Shown in pieces: positions 23,999 to 31,050 of a stretch of 34,790 bases of DNA. The notes beneath the pieces were generated by a model that saw only the letters and a list, made by a program, of their open reading frames with translations, was not told the origin of the DNA and made no database searches. The stretch is from Nitrospiria bacterium (GTDB taxonomy: Bacteria; Nitrospirota; Nitrospiria; JACQBZ01), in assembly GCA_035517655.1 (NCBI GenBank), contig DATIYJ010000055.1, positions 1 through 34,790 on the forward strand, read 5' to 3'. A program made the position numbers and the translations under genes. The stretch's first letter is position 1. The number at the start of each line of letters is the position of its first letter.

Positions 23999-24016
23999 GG
24001 TCTACATTTGTAGACC
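23999..24016. promoter_or_regulatory. Putative LexA operator
   Basis: GGTCTACATTTGTAGACC has perfect eight-base arms around TT. It lies immediately downstream of the lexA -10 and covers the likely transcription start, the classic place for autorepression. The sequence differs from the E. coli, Bacillus and alphaproteobacterial boxes. Confidence 0.8.
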
Positions 24017-24045
24017 ATACTACCCGAATCGAAAGGTCTTGTCAA
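24017..24045 (-). promoter_or_regulatory. lexA promoter
   Basis: Minus-strand TTGACA (24040-24045), exactly 17 bases, TAGTAT (24017-24022). The -10 ends directly at the operator. Only 20 bases separate the -10 from the ATG, giving a leader of about 13 bases. Confidence 0.8.
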
Positions 24046-24108
24046 GCGCCGCAGTAATCCGGGTCTTGTTCCAACGGAGATCGCGCCGTTCTTCGACGGA
24101 AATTTTTA

Positions 24109-24137
24109 TTGACAACGAGGGTTCAATATGATAAAAA
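24109..24137 (+). promoter_or_regulatory. Candidate promoter of the exopolysaccharide cluster
   Basis: TTGACA (24109-24114), 17 bases, TAAAAA (24132-24137), about 178 bases before the beta-barrel gene. The long leader contains small hairpins (TGGAA/TTCCA near 24170 and CCTCA/TGAGG near 24186), but I recognise no known riboswitch; in particular, no cyclic di-GMP riboswitch consensus is apparent. Confidence 0.5.
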
Positions 24138-24314
24138 ACGCAATGAATTTGACTCGGTCCGAAAAATCCTGGAAAGCCTTCCATCCCTCAGTGAGGTCGG
24201 AAACAGTTCAGGGTCGTCCAGTCCCTTGAATCCGTAAGTAAAACGAGGCTAAATCAGACTCCATGCACCACCTCCATTTCTTGCCCCATGATCATTCTCC
24301 AAAGGAGGGCCCGT

Positions 24315-25571
24315 ATGTCCTTTTATCCGTTCCCCGTGGCGTTCCCCGCGGGGGTTTTGATCGTTCTTATTCTGGGTTTTATGGTACTGATGGGATGGTC
24401 CCCGCCGGCGTCGGCGGTCGGGAACCTGCAACTGGGTCCGCTTGAGCTTCATCCGGGCTTTCAGATTTCCGAATCTTATGATGACAACGTTTGCCGGACA
24501 AAGCAGAAGCTCTGTCAGGACCCCCAGGATTCGACCCCCGGCGCGACGAAGGACGGGAAGGACGAGTTTAGCGTCTTCAGCCCGGGGCTCCAGGTCGCGC
24601 TTCCCTTTTTGGGGAACAACCGGTTTGATGCCGAATATCGGGGAGACTTTGGACGGTACAACACGTTTAAGACCGAGAACTACAGCGACAACGACGTGCA
24701 GAGCCATCTGGCGATCCATCTCCCCGTCGGGCTTTCGCTCCGGATGAATGAAGACTGGACCGACGGCCATGACGCTCCCGGCTATGCCCAGAACATCCTG
24801 ATCGATTTCTACCATCGGAACACGGCGGGGGGCGAACTTGGGATGGAGGTCGGACCGAGGCTGCGGATGGCCGTCGATTACACGAATTTGAAACTGAACT
24901 ATGTGGACGACGCCCGGAACGGATTCCGGGACCGGACGGACAACACCGTCGGCGGAACGATTTATTACAAGTTTATGCCGAAAACGTCCGCGCTGCTGGA
25001 GTACGATTATACCGCCGTGAGTTTCGACCGCTTCAACGCCGACTTATTCTCGGTCGACAACCGGGTCCAGCGCGGCTATCTCGGTCTGACCTGGGACGTC
25101 ACCTCGCGGTCGCAGGGGACGGTGAAGGTCGGCTATACCCATAAGAACTTCAAGGAGTCCGACCTCGACAATTTCAAGGGGGGCATCGTCTCGGTCGGCC
25201 TGAGTCATGAACTGACCGCGCGCACCTCGCTGCGCTTCGACGGCGTGCGGGACGTTCAGGAGAGCAACATCGTGAACCAGCCGTACTACCTGACCACCGG
25301 CGGCCGCCTGGAGCTGATCCACCAGATTCATCCCAAGGTTTCATTCAACTTGCGGACCGCGTTCAGTCGGGACCAGTATCCCGACGCCGATCCGGGGCAG
25401 ACCCGGCCGCGGCTGGACGACACCTGGGACACGGGCGCCCGCTTCGAGTACCGTCCCCGGACCTGGCTGAATCTGGGGCTCGGATACGATCATTCCGACC
25501 GTCGTTCGGTCTTTCGTGATTTTGGATATGTGGACAACCTGTACACCTTCAGCGTCGGGGCCGTTCTGTAG
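24315..25571 (+). CDS. Outer-membrane beta-barrel protein of the polysaccharide cluster
   Basis: The 418-residue protein has a signal peptide (hydrophobic core about 8-30, cleavage near PPASA-VGN). The rest is built of alternating amphipathic strands with aromatic ends, for example RFDAEYRGDFGRYNTF, TSALLEYDYTAVSFDRF and GTVKVGYTHKNF, finishing with a typical outer-membrane C-terminus (LYTFSVGAVL). It resembles the outer-membrane beta-barrels found at the head of exopolysaccharide gene clusters. ATG 24315 follows AAAGGAGG with perfect spacing. It probably forms or assists the outer-membrane polymer path with the SLBB protein encoded next. Confidence 0.85.
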   Translation: MSFYPFPVAFPAGVLIVLILGFMVLMGWSPPASAVGNLQLGPLELHPGFQISESYDDNVCRTKQKLCQDPQDSTPGATKDGKDEFSVFSPGLQVALPFLGNNRFDAEYRGDFGRYNTFKTENYSDNDVQSHLAIHLPVGLSLRMNEDWTDGHDAPGYAQNILIDFYHRNTAGGELGMEVGPRLRMAVDYTNLKLNYVDDARNGFRDRTDNTVGGTIYYKFMPKTSALLEYDYTAVSFDRFNADLFSVDNRVQRGYLGLTWDVTSRSQGTVKVGYTHKNFKESDLDNFKGGIVSVGLSHELTARTSLRFDGVRDVQESNIVNQPYYLTTGGRLELIHQIHPKVSFNLRTAFSRDQYPDADPGQTRPRLDDTWDTGARFEYRPRTWLNLGLGYDHSDRRSVFRDFGYVDNLYTFSVGAVL

Positions 25572-25593
25572 AAGGGCCTCCGAGACCGCCGCC

Positions 25594-26346
25594 GTGTTTC
25601 GGCGGATCATCGCCCTGCTGATCGGCGCGGGGCTGGTCCTCTCCGGCCCGGCGTGGTCCCAGGACTATGTCCTCGGGCCGCGCGACGTCCTCAACATCAC
25701 CGTGTACGACCACAAAGACCTCGAAACCAAGGTCCGCGTCAGCGAAGACGGGAAGATCACGTTTCCGCTCCTGGGCGAAATCGCGGTGTCCGGCCTCACG
25801 GTCCAACAGCTCGAGCGGAAGATCACGGCCCTGCTGGCGAACGGCTACATCATCGATCCCCACGTCGGCATCTTCGTGGAGGAGTTTCGCGTCGTGGTCT
25901 ACGTGACCGGCGAGGTCAACAAGCCGGGCTCCTACCCCTACGAAGAGGGCATGACCGCCATCAAGGCCATCAGCCTGGCCGGCGGACTGACCGAGAAGGC
26001 GGCCGACGGAAAGATCACGGTCACGCGGAAGGCGCAGGGCGCGCAGGAGACCACGCTCCAGGTCGGGCTGCACGACCTCATCCGGCCCGACGACGTTCTG
26101 CAGATTCCGGAGAAGCGGTGGGTCTACGTGACCGGCGAGGTCAAGAAGCCGGGCTCGTATCTGTACGACGATCAGATGACGATCCTGAAGGCGATCACGC
26201 TGGCCGGCGGGCTGACGGACAAGGCCGCGCCGGGCCGGACGCAGATCATCCGGAAGAAGGACGGGAAGGAGGACACGATCCGCGTCAAGATGGAGGATTC
26301 GATCCTGCCGGAAGACGTGATCGTCGTCCCCGAAAGTTTTTTTTAA
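25594..26346 (+). CDS. SLBB-domain polysaccharide export protein (Wza-like)
   Basis: The 250-residue periplasmic protein has a signal peptide MFRRIIALLIGAGLVLSGPA and a polysaccharide-export domain YVLGPRDVLNITVYDHKDL. Two tandem SLBB domains follow: VYVTGEVNKPGSYPYEEGMT and VYVTGEVKKPGSYLYDDQMT each begin a near-duplicate of about 70 residues. There is no lipobox cysteine, unlike Wza, so it is probably soluble or associated with the beta-barrel partner. The start is uncertain: GTG 25594 fits the signal peptide but lacks a strong ribosome site, while the frame is open into the preceding gene. It may be translated by coupling. Confidence 0.9.
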   Translation: MFRRIIALLIGAGLVLSGPAWSQDYVLGPRDVLNITVYDHKDLETKVRVSEDGKITFPLLGEIAVSGLTVQQLERKITALLANGYIIDPHVGIFVEEFRVVVYVTGEVNKPGSYPYEEGMTAIKAISLAGGLTEKAADGKITVTRKAQGAQETTLQVGLHDLIRPDDVLQIPEKRWVYVTGEVKKPGSYLYDDQMTILKAITLAGGLTDKAAPGRTQIIRKKDGKEDTIRVKMEDSILPEDVIVVPESFF

Positions 26347-26352
26347 CGTAGA

Positions 26353-26372
26353 GGCAGGCCCCCGTGCCTGCC
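26353..26372. repeat. Palindromic repeat in the SLBB-Wzz spacer (first)
   Basis: GGCAGGC and GCCTGCC surround a six-base centre, just after the SLBB stop codon. Preceded by GTAGA, it looks like a member of the GTAG-headed palindromic elements in this window. No T-run follows. Confidence 0.55.
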
Positions 26373-26377
26373 CGATG

Positions 26378-26400
26378 TAGGGGCGCAATTTATTGCGCCC
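26378..26400. repeat. Palindromic repeat in the SLBB-Wzz spacer (second)
   Basis: GGGCGCAAT, TT, ATTGCGCCC is a perfect nine-base inverted repeat (26381-26400) headed by GTAG, sharing GTAGGGGCG with the element at 22984-23011. It ends 16 bases before the Wzz-kinase gene. Confidence 0.65.
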
Positions 26401-26416
26401 GATCGATGAGGCGAAC

Positions 26417-28399
26417 ATGATCCAAGAACCCGAAGTCCATCTGCGCGATTACCTCCGCGTCCTCTACAAGCGGCGCTGGACCGTGATCGCCTTCTTCGTG
26501 ATCCTGGTCAGCGTCGTGGCGGTGGGCACCTTCACGGCCCGTCCGGTCTACCGGTCCACCGTTCAGATCCTGATCGAACGGGAGAATCCCAACGTGGTCT
26601 CGATCCAGGAGGTGCTCGCGATCGACGCCACCGCGACCGACTACTACCAGACGCAGTACGAAATCCTGAAGAGCGAGACGCTCGCGCGGCGGGTGATCGG
26701 CCGGCTGCATCTGGACGGCAACCCGGAGTTCCGGAGCGCCGCCGGGGCCTCGGGAGATCCGGCGGATGCCGAGATCGGGAGCCGGCGGCTGTTGAACGCC
26801 TTCCTCGCCCGGCTGACGGTCAGCCCCATCCGGAACAGCCGGCTCGTCAAGGTCGAGTATGATGCAAAGGACCCCCGCCTCGCGGCCCTGGTCGCCAACA
26901 CGCTGGCCGATGAGTACATCAATTACAACATGGAGCTCAAGCTCAAGGCGGCCCAGCAGGCCAGCGACTGGCTCCGCAAGCGCGTGGACGAGATGCAGAC
27001 GAAGGTTCAGGAATCGGAGGAGGCCTTCGAGAAGTTCAAGGAAAGCATCCCGAACCAGATCACGGCCCAGGTCGAGTCCAAGGCCGGGTCTTCCGAGGCC
27101 ATGAAGGAGATGGAGTCCCGTCCGGAGGTGGTCAACAACAAGTTTATCCAGGAGCTCCGGACGGAGGAGATCCAGCTGACCGCGAAGCAGTCGGAGCTGT
27201 CGAAAAAGTACGGCCCGAAGCATCCCCAGATGATCCAGATCCAGTCGCAGCTCGCGACGCTTCAGGACAAGCTGGAGCGCGAAATCAAACGGCTCGTGGG
27301 CGCGGTCAAGATCGAGGAGTCGCCGCAGTACCTCCTTTTGAAACGCGAGATGGACGCCAACCGCCAGCTCTTCGAGGTCCTGCTCAAGCGGCTGAAGGAG
27401 ACGGACCTGACCGAGAATCTCCCCCGGAGCAACATCCAGGTGGTGGATCCGGCCCAGGCGACCCAGATCCCGATCCGGCCGAGAAAGGGCATGAACCTGC
27501 TGCTGGCCGTCATCGTCGGGCTGGCGATGGGGGCCGGGCTGGCCTTCTTTTTCGAGTACCTCGACAACACGATCAAGGGGCCCGAGGACATCGAGCGGGT
27601 GATCGCCGCGCCCCTTTTGGGGATCGTGCCGTCGGCCGGGCGGAAGAAAGCGGTCCATCCGATCGAGACGATCCTGTCCGCCGAGCCGAAGTCCCCCCAC
27701 GCCGAGGCCTACCGGACGATCCGGACCGGCGTTCTGCTCTCCTCCGCCGAGCGGCCGCCGAAGACGGTGCTGGTCACCAGCCCCGGCCCGGTCGAGGGCA
27801 AGACCACGACCGCCGTGAACCTGGCGATCGCGATGGCCCAGGCCGGAAGCCCGACGCTCCTGATCGACGCCGATCTCCGCAAGCCGAGGATCCACCAGAT
27901 TTTCGCCCAGGATCGTCCGAAGGCCCGCCGCGAGAAGGCCGACGAAACGTGGGACGGCAACGCCAAGGGCCTCGGTCCGGTCCTGGTGGGCGGGACCACG
28001 CCCGAGGCCGCGATCCGGCAGACCCCGATCCCGTTGTTGAGCGTGCTGACCTCCGGACCGATCCCGCCGAACCCGGCCGAGCTGCTGGGCTCGCAGCGGA
28101 TGCGGGACCTGATCGGCGAGCTGGGCCGGAAGTTCGACCGGATCGTGATCGACTCCCCGCCGCTGGTCCCGGTGACGGACGCCACGCTGCTCGCGACCCT
28201 CTGCGACGGCGTGGTGCTGGTGGTGAAGGAGTCCCGCACCACGAAGCGGCTCGCGATCGAGGCCCGGAGGCGGCTGGCCGACGCCAAGGCCAGGCTGCTG
28301 GGCGTCGTGCTCAACGACGTGGACCTGAAGAAGGACGGCTACCATTACGATTCGTACAGCCGGTATTACGGAAAGGATGAAAAAAGGGTAAAGGATTAA
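26417..28399 (+). CDS. Chain-length determinant / BY-type tyrosine kinase (Wzc-like)
   Basis: The 660-residue inner-membrane protein has a Wzz domain with TM1 at about 23-42, a periplasmic coiled coil (about 170-300) and TM2 at about 360-380 (after the Pro-rich IRPRKGMN). The cytoplasmic BY-kinase carries Walker A SPGPVEGKTTT (about 455-465), Walker A' LLIDADLRKPR and Walker B RIVIDSPP. The C-terminus is Tyr-rich (YHYDSYSRYYG), the usual autophosphorylation cluster. It controls polymer length and export, with phosphorylation reset by the phosphatase encoded next. ATG 26417 follows GAGGCGAAC; the frame is open to TTG 26393 inside the repeat. Confidence 0.93.
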   Translation: MIQEPEVHLRDYLRVLYKRRWTVIAFFVILVSVVAVGTFTARPVYRSTVQILIERENPNVVSIQEVLAIDATATDYYQTQYEILKSETLARRVIGRLHLDGNPEFRSAAGASGDPADAEIGSRRLLNAFLARLTVSPIRNSRLVKVEYDAKDPRLAALVANTLADEYINYNMELKLKAAQQASDWLRKRVDEMQTKVQESEEAFEKFKESIPNQITAQVESKAGSSEAMKEMESRPEVVNNKFIQELRTEEIQLTAKQSELSKKYGPKHPQMIQIQSQLATLQDKLEREIKRLVGAVKIEESPQYLLLKREMDANRQLFEVLLKRLKETDLTENLPRSNIQVVDPAQATQIPIRPRKGMNLLLAVIVGLAMGAGLAFFFEYLDNTIKGPEDIERVIAAPLLGIVPSAGRKKAVHPIETILSAEPKSPHAEAYRTIRTGVLLSSAERPPKTVLVTSPGPVEGKTTTAVNLAIAMAQAGSPTLLIDADLRKPRIHQIFAQDRPKARREKADETWDGNAKGLGPVLVGGTTPEAAIRQTPIPLLSVLTSGPIPPNPAELLGSQRMRDLIGELGRKFDRIVIDSPPLVPVTDATLLATLCDGVVLVVKESRTTKRLAIEARRRLADAKARLLGVVLNDVDLKKDGYHYDSYSRYYGKDEKRVKD

Positions 28400-28450
28400 A
28401 GGGGAAAGGGGATTAAGCGGCCTGCCCCATACCCCCTAATCCCTCATCCT
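28383..28450. repeat. G-run tract between the kinase and phosphatase genes
   Basis: The stretch from the end of the kinase gene into the spacer is made of short G-run units spaced by about seven bases (for example AAAGGGTAAAGGATTAAAGG), then becomes C-rich (ACCCCCTAATCCCTCATCC). GGGGATTA and TAATCCC-type segments are inversely related and could pair. It resembles a degenerate minisatellite and belongs to the same compositional class as the repeats in asnB. Confidence 0.45.
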
Positions 28451-28460
28451 GTTTTGAGCC

Positions 28461-29180
28461 ATGATCGACATCCACTGCCACATCCTGCCCGGCCTCGACG
28501 ACGGCGCCCGGACGATGGAGGAGGCGCTGGCGATGGCCCGCATCGCCGCGGCGGACGGGATCGACACCCTCGTGGCCTCGTCCCACATCACGCCCGGGGT
28601 TTACGACAACCCCCCGGAGCGGATCGCGGCGGCCGCGGAGGCCTTCGGCGAGCGGCTGGTCGAGGAAGGCATCCCGATCCGGATCATCCCGGGCGCGGAT
28701 GTCCGGATGACGCCGGAGCTGCTCGACGGGGACGGCCGCTGCCTTTGCATCAACCGGGACACGCCGTATTTCCTGTTCGAGTTCCCGCACGATCTCGTTC
28801 CGCCGGGGAGCGAGCGGCTCGTCGAGGCCCTTCGCGGCCGGGGGCGGGTGCCGGTGATCACCCATCCCGAGCGGAACACGGAGCTCCAGCGGCGGCCGGA
28901 AAAACTGGAGCCCTTCGTCCGGATGGGCTGTCTCGTCCAGATCACGGCGATGAGCCTCACGGGCGGGTTCGGGTCGCGCGCGCAGGCCGCCGCGGAGCGG
29001 TTCCTGAAGGAGGGCCGCGCGCACCTGATCGCGACGGACGCGCACAATACAATAACGCGGCCGCCGATCCTTTCGCGCGCCGTCCGTCGGGCGGAGGCGC
29101 TGGTGGGCGCCGCGGCGGCGCGGGCGATGGTTTTTGAGACGCCGGAGAAAATGGTTAGGGGACTGAGGGTGGAGGTTTGA
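28461..29180 (+). CDS. CpsB/YwqE-type tyrosine-protein phosphatase (PHP family)
   Basis: The 239-residue metal-dependent phosphatase has MIDIHCHILPGLDDGA at the N-terminus, ASSHITPGVYDN, VITHPERN and the C-terminal IATDAHN, all metal-site motifs of the PHP fold. CpsB-type enzymes dephosphorylate the Tyr cluster of Wzc-like kinases; the gene directly follows such a kinase. The last codons (RGLRVEV and stop) are encoded by a copy of the repeat also found inside asnB. I see no strong ribosome binding site upstream of ATG 28461. Confidence 0.93.
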   Translation: MIDIHCHILPGLDDGARTMEEALAMARIAAADGIDTLVASSHITPGVYDNPPERIAAAAEAFGERLVEEGIPIRIIPGADVRMTPELLDGDGRCLCINRDTPYFLFEFPHDLVPPGSERLVEALRGRGRVPVITHPERNTELQRRPEKLEPFVRMGCLVQITAMSLTGGFGSRAQAAAERFLKEGRAHLIATDAHNTITRPPILSRAVRRAEALVGAAAARAMVFETPEKMVRGLRVEV

Positions 29181-29183
29181 GGC
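29164..29183 (-). repeat. Dispersed repeat, copy at the end of the phosphatase gene
   Basis: TGAGGGTGGAGGTTTGAGGC on the plus strand is 19/20 identical to the reverse complement of 32486-32505 inside asnB. Here it spans the phosphatase stop codon and provides G-rich sequence before the next start. Confidence 0.7.
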
Positions 29184-29187
29184 GGGC

Positions 29188-31050
29188 ATGGCTCTCGTTA
29201 TCCAATTCGGAATCATCGCGTTGCTTGTCTTCGCGCCGCTGGCCTTCGGCTCGGTCGAGGTCTGGGCCCGGTCGGTCGTGGAATTGGCCGTCTTCGGCCT
29301 GGCCGGGCTCCGGTTGGTCGGGTACGGCTTCGGACGGAATACGACGGCGGGGCTGCCCGGGCCGGTCGCGGTCCTGCTCGCGTTGTTCGCGGGCTGGGCG
29401 CTGGTCCAGCTGGCCGCGCCGACCTCGCTCTACCCCCGCGGCACGCGCGGCGCGCTGGTTCTCGGGTCGGCCTACGTCGCGCTCTTCGCGCTGGTCGTCT
29501 CGACCGTCCGGACCGAAAGCGAGATAAGGCGGCTGACCCTGGCCTTGATCGTGACCGGCTTCGGCGTCGCGCTGTTCGCCATCCTCCAGAAGTACGCCTG
29601 GAACGGGAAAATCTATTGGCTCCGGACGGTGGCTGCGGGCGGCTCGCCCACCGGCCCCTTCGTCAACCGGAACCACTTCGCCGGCTACATGGAGATGCTG
29701 ATCCCTCTCGCGGTCGGCTATACCGTCTCGGAGTTCGCGGGCGCGCCGGCGATGGGCGACACGGCCTGGCGGCGCTTCGTCGACCGGCTGACCCACGAGC
29801 GGTCGAACCGCTTCGTCCTCCTGTTGTTCATGACGCTGGTGATGTCGGCCTCGCTCGTCTTAAGCCTGTCCCGGGCCGGGATCGTGAGCTTCATCGCGGC
29901 GCTCGTCCTGATCGGAGCGGTTCTCGGGCTCGGCCGGACCGCGAAGCGGTGGGCCCTGCTGCCGGTGGCGCTGGCCGCGCTGCTTTTGATCTCGCTCGCC
30001 TGGTTCGGCCTGGGGCCGCTCATCGACCGCTACCGGACCCTCATGGATCTTCCCGACGACCGGTCGATGACGGGACGGGTCGCGGTCTGGAAGGACGCCG
30101 TGAAGATCGCGGAGGACCATCCTTACATGGGATCCGGCCCCGGGACCTTCGGGGCGGTCTTCCCGGAATACAAGACCGTCCCGGACCCGGTCTTCTACGA
30201 GCACGCGCACAACGACTACGTCCAGCTGCTGGCCGAGACGGGGACGGTGGGCTTCGGCCTGGGCCTCGGGACGCTCGGGTTCCTCGGAGGCTTTCTCCTC
30301 GCCGGCGGGCGCGCGCGCCGGAACCCCCGGGCGAGGGCCCTGCTGCTGGGCGTCGCGACCGGGATGGCCGCGATCCTGATCCACGGGCTGAGCGATTTTA
30401 ATTTCCATATCCCGGCCAACGCGGCGCTGTTCGCGGTCCTGTCGGGGCTGGCCTGGAATCTCGCCCGGCCGGAGCGCCCGGAGCCGGCGACCGCGCCGGC
30501 GTCCCGAGGGCGGCGCCCGGCCGCGGCCGTCGCGGGGCTGCTCGCGGTCGGCCTCTTGATCGAGCAGACGACGGCCGCGCTGGCGGCCGACCGGAAATAC
30601 CGTTGCGGTTTGGAGCTGGAGAAGGCGGGAAAGCTCGATCCGGCCGCGGAGGATTACCGCCGGGCGATCGGCTGGGACCCGTCCCATCCGCTGTACCACA
30701 TGGCCCTGGGCGGGCTTTACGAGCGGCTCTATGCGGGGGGCGACGCGTCGGTCCTTCCGGCGGCCCGCTCCGAGTTCGAGCGCGCCGCCGCGCTGGGCCC
30801 CACGATGGCCGAGCCTCGCCTGAACCTGGGCTGGATCCGCGCGCAGACGGGGGAGGCGGACGCCGCGACGGAGGAGTTCGAACGGGTCCTGACGCTGGAC
30901 CCCACGAACCCGCTCTATCAGCACTACGTCGGGCTGTGGTTCGCCGCGACCGGCCGGGCGGACCGGGCGCTTCAACTGGCCCGGCGGCTTCGCGAGAACC
31001 GGCAGGACGGGATGGCGGCCGAGATTGAGGAGAGGCTGAAGAAGACGTAA
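29188..31050 (+). CDS. O-antigen ligase / Wzy-type membrane protein with TPR tail
   Basis: The 620-residue protein has about 11-12 hydrophobic segments (roughly 5-450) and a large periplasmic loop with TGRVAVWKDAVKI, GSGPGTFGAVFPEY and HAHNDYVQLLAETG. That loop is the Wzy_C/WaaL signature around a conserved His. The C-terminal part (about 470-620) contains at least two TPR-like repeats (SEFERAAALGPTMAEPRLNLGW, EEFERVLTLDPTNPLYQHYVG). It would polymerise or ligate the exported glycan. GAGGCGGGC precedes ATG 29188. Its TAA overlaps the asnB ATG by one base (TAATG). Confidence 0.88.
   Translation: MALVIQFGIIALLVFAPLAFGSVEVWARSVVELAVFGLAGLRLVGYGFGRNTTAGLPGPVAVLLALFAGWALVQLAAPTSLYPRGTRGALVLGSAYVALFALVVSTVRTESEIRRLTLALIVTGFGVALFAILQKYAWNGKIYWLRTVAAGGSPTGPFVNRNHFAGYMEMLIPLAVGYTVSEFAGAPAMGDTAWRRFVDRLTHERSNRFVLLLFMTLVMSASLVLSLSRAGIVSFIAALVLIGAVLGLGRTAKRWALLPVALAALLLISLAWFGLGPLIDRYRTLMDLPDDRSMTGRVAVWKDAVKIAEDHPYMGSGPGTFGAVFPEYKTVPDPVFYEHAHNDYVQLLAETGTVGFGLGLGTLGFLGGFLLAGGRARRNPRARALLLGVATGMAAILIHGLSDFNFHIPANAALFAVLSGLAWNLARPERPEPATAPASRGRRPAAAVAGLLAVGLLIEQTTAALAADRKYRCGLELEKAGKLDPAAEDYRRAIGWDPSHPLYHMALGGLYERLYAGGDASVLPAARSEFERAAALGPTMAEPRLNLGWIRAQTGEADAATEEFERVLTLDPTNPLYQHYVGLWFAATGRADRALQLARRLRENRQDGMAAEIEERLKKT

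Noticed and set aside
24046-24314. Cyclic di-GMP riboswitch before the polysaccharide cluster
   Set aside because: The position is tempting, but I could not match the GEMM consensus motifs; only short unrelated hairpins are present.
26390-28345. 651-codon minus-strand frame opposite the Wzz-kinase gene
   Set aside because: His/Leu/Asp/Gly-rich low-complexity translation typical of antisense of a GC-rich gene; the plus-strand product has clear domains.
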